In this document: positions 59,739-64,000 of the stretch, in pieces | Numbering within the stretch: position 1 is the first letter of the stretch | Layout: every line of letters begins with the position of its first letter | Assembly (NCBI GenBank): GCA_002101905.1 | Contig: LQPU01000015.1 | Location: 124,001 to 188,000, forward strand | Length of the DNA: 64,000 nt | Source of the DNA: Mycobacterium shimoidei | GTDB taxonomy: Bacteria; Actinomycetota; Actinomycetes; Mycobacteriales; Mycobacteriaceae | Reading direction: 5' to 3' | Notes under the pieces: generated by a model | The model's input: the letters and a program-made list of their open reading frames with translations, nothing else | What the model was told of the DNA's origin: nothing | The model's database searches: none | Position numbers and translations under genes: made by a program

Positions 59739-61498
59739 CGACGACTGTGCTTGCCTACATCCCGAGCCCGCCACGCGGCGTCTGGTACCTGGGCCCGGTG
59801 CCGATTCGCGCGTACGCACTGTTCATCATCGTCGGGATCGTGGTCGCGCTGGTGATCGGTGATCGGCGCTGGGCGGCGCGCGGCGGTGAGCGCGGCGTCA
59901 TCTACGACATCGCGCTGTGGGCGGTGCCCTTCGGGTTGGCCGGTGGCCGGCTCTACCACCTGGCCACCGATTGGCAATTGTATTTCGCAGAGGGCGGCGC
60001 GGGGCCGATTGCGGCGCTGCGAATCTGGGACGGCGGCTTGGGGATCTGGGGTGCGGTGGCGCTCGGTGGTGTCGGGGCGTGGATCGGCTGCCGCCGTCGC
60101 AACATTCCGCTTCCCGCCTTCGGCGACGCCGTCGCTCCGGGCATCGTGCTGGCCCAGGCTATCGGCCGCCTAGGAAACTACTTCAACCAAGAGCTGTACG
60201 GGCGGGAAACCACGCTGCCGTGGGGTCTGAAGCTCTACTACCGGCAAGACCCATCTGGACTTGTCGATGTGCATTCGCTCGACGGGGTGTCTAACGGCCA
60301 GGTCGCGCTGGTGGTGCAGCCGACTTTTCTGTACGAGTTGCTTTGGAACCTAGTCGTTTTCGCCGTCCTGATCATTGTGGATCGGCGCTTGATAATGGGG
60401 CACGGTCGGCTGTTCGCGCTTTACGTCGCCGGGTACTGCGTCGGGCGGTTCTGCATCGAGCTGCTGCGCGACGATGCCGCCACACATATCGCCGGTATCC
60501 GGATCAACTCGTTCACATCGACTTTCGTCTTGATTGGCGCGGTGGTCTACCTCATTTTGGCTCCCAAGGGCCGAGAGGATCCGGCGACGCTCGGCGGCAA
60601 GGCCGCGCCGAAACGCGAGGCGGTGCCGGCTCGCGAGTTGGTTGGTGTCGCTGCAACATCCGGCGCGGCCCAGGGCGCAGAAGTCGACGAGGAGGCTGAT
60701 TCTCCAGCGGCGACGCCAGCGGCTGAAGACGAAGCAGTCGACGTAGACACGGTCGACGCGGCGGATAGCGCACCGGAGACGGCAACTGCCGAGGAGGCCG
60801 AAGAGACCGAAGCTGAGGCCGTCGCGCAGGAGCCTGAGGAAGTCGAGGCCGAGGCCGTCGCGGAGGGGGCCGAGGGAGCCGCGCAGGAGCCTGAGGAAGT
60901 CGAGCCTGAGGAAGTCGAGGCCGAGGCCGTCGCGGAGGGGGCCGAGGGAGCCGCGCAGGAGCCTGAGGAAGTCGAGGCTGAGGAAGTCGCGGAGGAGGCC
61001 GAGCAAGCCGAAGCGGAGGAAGCGGCGGAGGAACCCGAGGAAGTCGAGTCCGAGGCCGTCGCCGCGGAGCCCGAGGAAATCGAAGCCGAGGAAGCGGCGG
61101 CGGAGGCCGAGGAAGCAGAGCTCGAGGCCGTCGCGGAGGAGGCTGAGGAAGCCGAACCCGAGGAAGCCGAGACCGAAAAACGCGTGGAGGAACCCGCAGT
61201 CGCAGAAGCCGACGAAACAGAAGCTGAGGCTGAACCGGAGGCTGAGGCTGAGCAGCCGGAAATCCCGGTCACCGAGCCTGAGGAGCCCGAAGCTGAACAG
61301 GCCGACGAGCCCGAGCCCGAGGTGACCGAGCAATCAGTGGCCGCCGAAGGAGAACCGGCCGAGGCCGGCGCTGCGGCGCAAGGCCAAGACCAAGACCAAG
61401 ACCAAAAACCGGCGCCACAGGTGACTGAGCCGACCACCGCAACAATGCCGCGATGGAGGTCGCGACTGAACCGGCTGACCCGCAGGTTGGGTCGATAG
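59735..61498 (+). CDS. lgt: Prolipoprotein diacylglyceryl transferase with acidic C-terminal tail
   Basis: First enzyme of lipoprotein maturation: moves diacylglycerol from phosphatidylglycerol to the lipobox Cys. It has 587 residues. The membrane core is about residues 1-290 with seven helices. GRLGNYFNQELYGRETTLPWG (about residues 146-166) is the signature. The remaining 290 residues are a Glu/Ala/Val tail, longer than that of M. tuberculosis Lgt (468 residues in total), built from imperfect repeats such as EEVEAEAVAEGAEGAAQEP, probably unfolded and in the cytoplasm. A perfect 72-bp tandem duplication lies in it. ATG overlaps trpA by 4 bp. Confidence 0.95.
   Translation: MTTTVLAYIPSPPRGVWYLGPVPIRAYALFIIVGIVVALVIGDRRWAARGGERGVIYDIALWAVPFGLAGGRLYHLATDWQLYFAEGGAGPIAALRIWDGGLGIWGAVALGGVGAWIGCRRRNIPLPAFGDAVAPGIVLAQAIGRLGNYFNQELYGRETTLPWGLKLYYRQDPSGLVDVHSLDGVSNGQVALVVQPTFLYELLWNLVVFAVLIIVDRRLIMGHGRLFALYVAGYCVGRFCIELLRDDAATHIAGIRINSFTSTFVLIGAVVYLILAPKGREDPATLGGKAAPKREAVPARELVGVAATSGAAQGAEVDEEADSPAATPAAEDEAVDVDTVDAADSAPETATAEEAEETEAEAVAQEPEEVEAEAVAEGAEGAAQEPEEVEPEEVEAEAVAEGAEGAAQEPEEVEAEEVAEEAEQAEAEEAAEEPEEVESEAVAAEPEEIEAEEAAAEAEEAELEAVAEEAEEAEPEEAETEKRVEEPAVAEADETEAEAEPEAEAEQPEIPVTEPEEPEAEQADEPEPEVTEQSVAAEGEPAEAGAAAQGQDQDQDQKPAPQVTEPTTATMPRWRSRLNRLTRRLGR
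60833..60976 (+). repeat. Tandem 72-bp duplication in the lgt tail
   Basis: Copy 1 (60833-60904) and copy 2 (60905-60976) are identical by eye, 24 codons each, encoding two copies of a PEEVEAEAVAEGAEGAAQEP-like unit. Reading frame is kept. Weaker repeats of the same Glu/Ala units continue to about 61360, so this is a coding minisatellite likely to vary in length between strains. Confidence 0.85.
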
Positions 61499-61534
61499 CG
61501 GTGCAGGGCCGCACAAAACTGGCATGCTGATAAC

Positions 61535-61867
61535 GTGACCGATCCTTATCAGGCGCAGCCACCGAGTTACCCACCGGGCAGCCTTCCAGACCCGACGGCA
61601 CCATACGGTCGGCACCCGGTGACCGGCGAGCCGTTCTCGGACAAATCCAAGATCGTGGCCGGCCTACTTCAGCTGATCGGCCTGCTCGGAATCGTCGGCA
61701 TCGGCCGCATCTACCTCGGTCAGGTCGGGTTGGGAATCGCCCAGATGATTGTGGGCTTCATCACCGTGGGTGTCGGAGCGGTGGTCTGGGGATTGGTCGA
61801 CGCCGTCTTGATACTCACCGATAAAGTCCGCGACCCGCAGGGCCGTCCACTGCGTGATGGAACGTAG
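61535..61867 (+). CDS. TM2-domain membrane protein
   Basis: Protein of 110 residues. A Pro/Tyr-rich cytoplasmic N-terminus (DPYQAQPPSYPPGSLPDP) is followed by a TM2 domain with two helices: KIVAGLLQLIGLLGIVGIGR and IAQMIVGFITVGVGAVVWGL, and the conserved DAVLILT. The family has no defined biochemical role. GTG 61535 lies 6 nt after CATGCT, a possible leaderless -10. The end overlaps the next gene by 11 bp. Confidence 0.85.
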   Translation: MTDPYQAQPPSYPPGSLPDPTAPYGRHPVTGEPFSDKSKIVAGLLQLIGLLGIVGIGRIYLGQVGLGIAQMIVGFITVGVGAVVWGLVDAVLILTDKVRDPQGRPLRDGT

Positions 61868-62270
61868 CCCGGTAGGAGGCCAACGCCGCGGGTTGTACGC
61901 CGTGCTGAGCGCGGGCGCGCTGTTAGCAGGGGCGTTCATCGCCGTCGGATTCGTCGACCCCCATAACCAGAACTCCATGTTCCCGATCTGCCCGTTCCGG
62001 CTCCTCACCGGCTGGAACTGCCCCTTCTGCGGTGGGCTTCGGATGACACACGACGTGCTGCACGGTGACCTCATGGCGGCGGTAACCGACAACGTGTTCC
62101 TGCTCGTGGGTCTCCCGATGCTCGCGGCATGGCTCCTGCTGCGGCGCCACCGGCGAAAGGCCGCGCTGCCCTTGCCCGTGCTGATGACCATCCTCACCGT
62201 CACCCTTGCCTGGACGGTGCTGCGGAACCTGCCTGGGTTTCCGTTGATTCCGACGCTGTATACCGGGTAA
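61857..62270 (+). CDS. DUF2752 membrane protein
   Basis: Protein of 137 residues with three hydrophobic segments. It contains the family core CPFRLLTGWNCPFCGGLRMT followed by HDVLHGDLMAAVTDN, with three conserved cysteines (C-P-F ... C-P-F-C-G-G) that could bind metal or form disulphides. Same position as Rv1616. ATG 61857 is taken; GTG 61854 is one codon earlier. It overlaps the TM2 gene by 11 bp, so they are one transcript. Function unknown. Confidence 0.85.
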   Translation: MERSPVGGQRRGLYAVLSAGALLAGAFIAVGFVDPHNQNSMFPICPFRLLTGWNCPFCGGLRMTHDVLHGDLMAAVTDNVFLLVGLPMLAAWLLLRRHRRKAALPLPVLMTILTVTLAWTVLRNLPGFPLIPTLYTG

Positions 62271-62285
62271 TTCGTCGACCCCGAC

Positions 62286-62291
62286 TATGCT
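62286..62291 (+). promoter_or_regulatory. Leaderless-type -10 of pyk
   Basis: TATGCT fits TANNNT and ends 8 nt before the GTG at 62300. The box starts 16 bp after the stop of the DUF2752 gene, so pyk may have its own short-leader transcript. Confidence 0.4.
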
Positions 62292-62299
62292 GTGTCGTC

Positions 62300-63718
62300 G
62301 TGGCGAGGCGCGGAAAGATTGTCTGTACCCTCGGCCCGGCCAGCAACTCTGATGAAGTAGTCAGAGCGCTGGTCGAGGCCGGAATGGACGTCGCCAGAAT
62401 GAACTTCAGCCACGGCGACTACAGCGATCACAAAGCCGCCTATGAACGGGTTCGGGTTGCCTCGGACGCCACCGGTCGCGCCGTCGGCGTGCTCGCCGAT
62501 CTGCAGGGGCCCAAGATCAGGTTGGGCCGCTTCGCGGAGGGCTCGACGTACTGGGCGAGCGGCGAAACGGTTCGGATCACCGTCGCCGACTGCATCGGAA
62601 CTCACGACCGCGTGTCGACGGCCTACAAGCAGCTAGCCCGCGACGCCATGCCCGGCGACCGGGTGCTGATCGACGACGGCAACGTCGGTCTGGTGGTGGA
62701 AGACATCGACGGCGACGACGTGGTCTGCACGGTCACCGAAGGAGGCCCGGTCAGCAACAACAAGGGAATGTCGTTGCCGGGGATGAACGTTTCGGCTCCC
62801 GCCTTGTCAGAGAAGGACGTCCAGGACCTGCAGTTCGCGCTCGACCTGGGCGTGGACATGGTGGCACTGTCGTTCGTACGCTCGCCGTCCGATGTCGAGC
62901 TGGTCCACGATGTGATGGACCGGGTCGGGCGCCGGGTTCCAGTGATCGCCAAGCTCGAAAAGCCAGAAGCCATAGACAATCTCGAGGCCGTCGTATTGGC
63001 TTTCGACGCAGTGATGGTGGCCCGCGGTGACCTGGGCGTCGAGCTGCCGCTCGAAGAAGTTCCGCTGGTGCAGAAGCGGGCCATCCAAATGGCAAGGGAG
63101 AACGCAAAACCCGTTATCGTGGCGACGCAGATGCTTGACTCGATGATCGAAAACCCGCGTCCTACCCGCGCTGAAGCGTCCGACGTCGCAAACGCAGTGC
63201 TCGACGGCGCGGACGCCCTGATGTTGTCCGGGGAAACAGCGGTCGGAAAGCACGCGCTCGCTGCTGTGCAAACAATGTCCCGGATTATCTGTGCAGTCGA
63301 AGAGAATTCGACAGAGGCACCGCCGCTGACACATGTGCCGCGAACTAAGCGCGGGGTGATTTCCTACGCTGCCCGCGACATCGGCGAGCGGCTGGACGCC
63401 AAGGCCCTGGTCGCGTTCACCCAGTCTGGCGACACCGTCCGCCGACTGGCCCGGCTGCACACACCATTGCCGTTGCTGGCGTTCACCGATCTGCCCGAGG
63501 TGCGTAGCCAGCTCGCGATGACTTGGGGCACAGAAACATTCATTGTTCCGCACATGCAATCCACCGACGGCATGATCCGGCAAGTCGACAAGTCGCTGCT
63601 GGAGCTGGGCCGCTACAAGCGCGGTGATCTCGTCGTCATTGTGGCCGGCGCACCGCCGGGCACCGTCGGGTCCACCAATTTGATCCACGTGCACCGCATC
63701 GGCGAAGAAGACGTCTGA
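62300..63718 (+). CDS. pyk: Pyruvate kinase
   Basis: Glycolytic enzyme making pyruvate and ATP from phosphoenolpyruvate. It has 472 residues, same length as PykA of M. tuberculosis (Rv1617). RRGKIVCTLGPAS opens the barrel, ARMNFSHGDY holds substrate residues, PVIAKLEKPEAIDNLE carries the catalytic Lys, MVARGDLGVELPLEEVP the metal site, ATQMLDSMIENPRPTRAEASD the signature. The C-terminal domain (AFTQSGDTVRRL) is the effector site. GTG 62300 is chosen by homology; a longer frame upstream crosses the DUF2752 gene. Confidence 0.97.
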   Translation: MARRGKIVCTLGPASNSDEVVRALVEAGMDVARMNFSHGDYSDHKAAYERVRVASDATGRAVGVLADLQGPKIRLGRFAEGSTYWASGETVRITVADCIGTHDRVSTAYKQLARDAMPGDRVLIDDGNVGLVVEDIDGDDVVCTVTEGGPVSNNKGMSLPGMNVSAPALSEKDVQDLQFALDLGVDMVALSFVRSPSDVELVHDVMDRVGRRVPVIAKLEKPEAIDNLEAVVLAFDAVMVARGDLGVELPLEEVPLVQKRAIQMARENAKPVIVATQMLDSMIENPRPTRAEASDVANAVLDGADALMLSGETAVGKHALAAVQTMSRIICAVEENSTEAPPLTHVPRTKRGVISYAARDIGERLDAKALVAFTQSGDTVRRLARLHTPLPLLAFTDLPEVRSQLAMTWGTETFIVPHMQSTDGMIRQVDKSLLELGRYKRGDLVVIVAGAPPGTVGSTNLIHVHRIGEEDV

Positions 63719-63723
63719 GGCCA

Positions 63724-64000
63724 GTGTCCGATTTCGACGAGCTGATGGCGGTATTGGACCTCAATCCTGTCGGCGACGACGTCTTCATCGGATCCCATCC
63801 CAGCAAGAACCCGCCGCGAACATTCGGCGGTCTGTTGATGGCGCAATCGTTCGTCGCCGCCAGTCGCACGCGGACCCGCGACCTGCCGCCCAACGCGCTT
63901 TCGGTGCACTTCATCAACGGGGGCGACACCGCCAAAGACATCGAGTTCCGGGTGACCCGGCTGCGCGACGAGCGCCGGTTCGCCAACCGGCGCATCGATA
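63724..64000 (+). CDS. tesB: Acyl-CoA thioesterase II (TesB type), 3' partial
   Basis: Hydrolyses acyl-CoA to free acid and CoA. Only the first 92 codons are in the window. The product begins MSDFDELMAVLDLNPVGDDV, then IGSHPSKNPPRTFGGLLMAQ and ALSVHFINGGDT, the first hotdog repeat of TesB, in close agreement with Rv1618 (TesB1). The GTG at 63724 follows the pyk stop by 5 bp. The catalytic Asp/Gln/Thr of the second half are beyond the window edge. Confidence 0.92.
   Translation, partial: MSDFDELMAVLDLNPVGDDVFIGSHPSKNPPRTFGGLLMAQSFVAASRTRTRDLPPNALSVHFINGGDTAKDIEFRVTRLRDERRFANRRID

Noticed and set aside
60350..61437. Long minus-strand frames (Leu/Phe/Gly-rich and Ser/Ala-rich) opposite the lgt tail
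   Set aside because: They are mirror images of the Glu/Ala repeat on the plus strand; low-complexity shadows.

Overview
This window looks like chromosomal core DNA from a Mycobacterium, probably a slow grower. It is G+C-rich (about two thirds by eye), and gene order follows the M. tuberculosis interval Rv1537 (dinX) to Rv1618 (tesB1). The encoded proteins include MmpL, DinX-type Pol IV, RipD, PriA-type HisA, a calcium-dodecin homologue, TreX/TreY/TreZ and several deazaflavin-type oxidoreductases. The species cannot be read from the sequence. I see no tRNA or rRNA, CRISPR array, insertion sequence, PE/PPE gene or prophage.

Layout. 1-5.2 kb: 3' part of dinB, ansA (minus), lspA-rluD, then minus-strand methyltransferase, glbN and a dodecin. 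5.35-12.1 kb: a large MmpL transporter and dnaE1. 12.3-14.5 kb: a secreted unknown, a decayed MBL-fold hydrolase, an F420/flavin-type oxidoreductase divergent from a MerR regulator, and a small membrane protein. 14.5-17.3 kb: a DDN-like protein, ilvA and a PAP2 phosphatase. 17.3-25.7 kb (minus): treZ, treY, treX and an acyltransferase-SGNH protein. 25.7-26.9 kb (minus): a catalytically dead RipD and a membrane protein. 27-30.7 kb: bioA-bioF-bioD and a 2H phosphoesterase.

30.7-37.0 kb is the least ordinary part. A second, divergent cytochrome-bd-type oxidase pair (plus) converges on a minus-strand set of four membrane or lipoprotein genes of unknown function. In M. tuberculosis the space between the bioFD block and bioB is occupied by REP13E12/phiRv1 DNA. 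37-40.3 kb: bioB, its small cysteine-bearing partner gene, a membrane protein, and a minus-strand lipase. 40.3-45 kb: an NrtR-like Nudix repressor divergent from nadABC, then a minus-strand DDN-like gene. 45-51.4 kb: hisD-hisC-hisB-hisH-hisA-impA-hisF-hisI. 51.4-54.5 kb (minus): an MFS drug exporter, a DUF5996 protein and bcpB. 54.6-64 kb: trpE, a Trp-linked membrane protein, trpC, trpB, trpA, lgt with a long acidic tail, TM2 and DUF2752 membrane proteins, pyk and the start of tesB.

How the genes fit together. The window carries amino-acid (Ile, His, Trp), biotin and NAD synthesis, trehalose release from glycogen, and envelope functions (Lsp, Lgt, MmpL, RipD, acyltransferase). The operons are tightly packed with 1-22 bp overlaps. 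Many transcription units have an extended TANNNT-like -10 hexamer 6-8 nt before the start codon, which suggests leaderless mRNAs and helps choose starts. The clearest regulatory signals are the NrtR palindrome between nrtR and nadA, the overlapping divergent -10 boxes of ansA and lspA, and a MerR-type operator in a long-spacer promoter.
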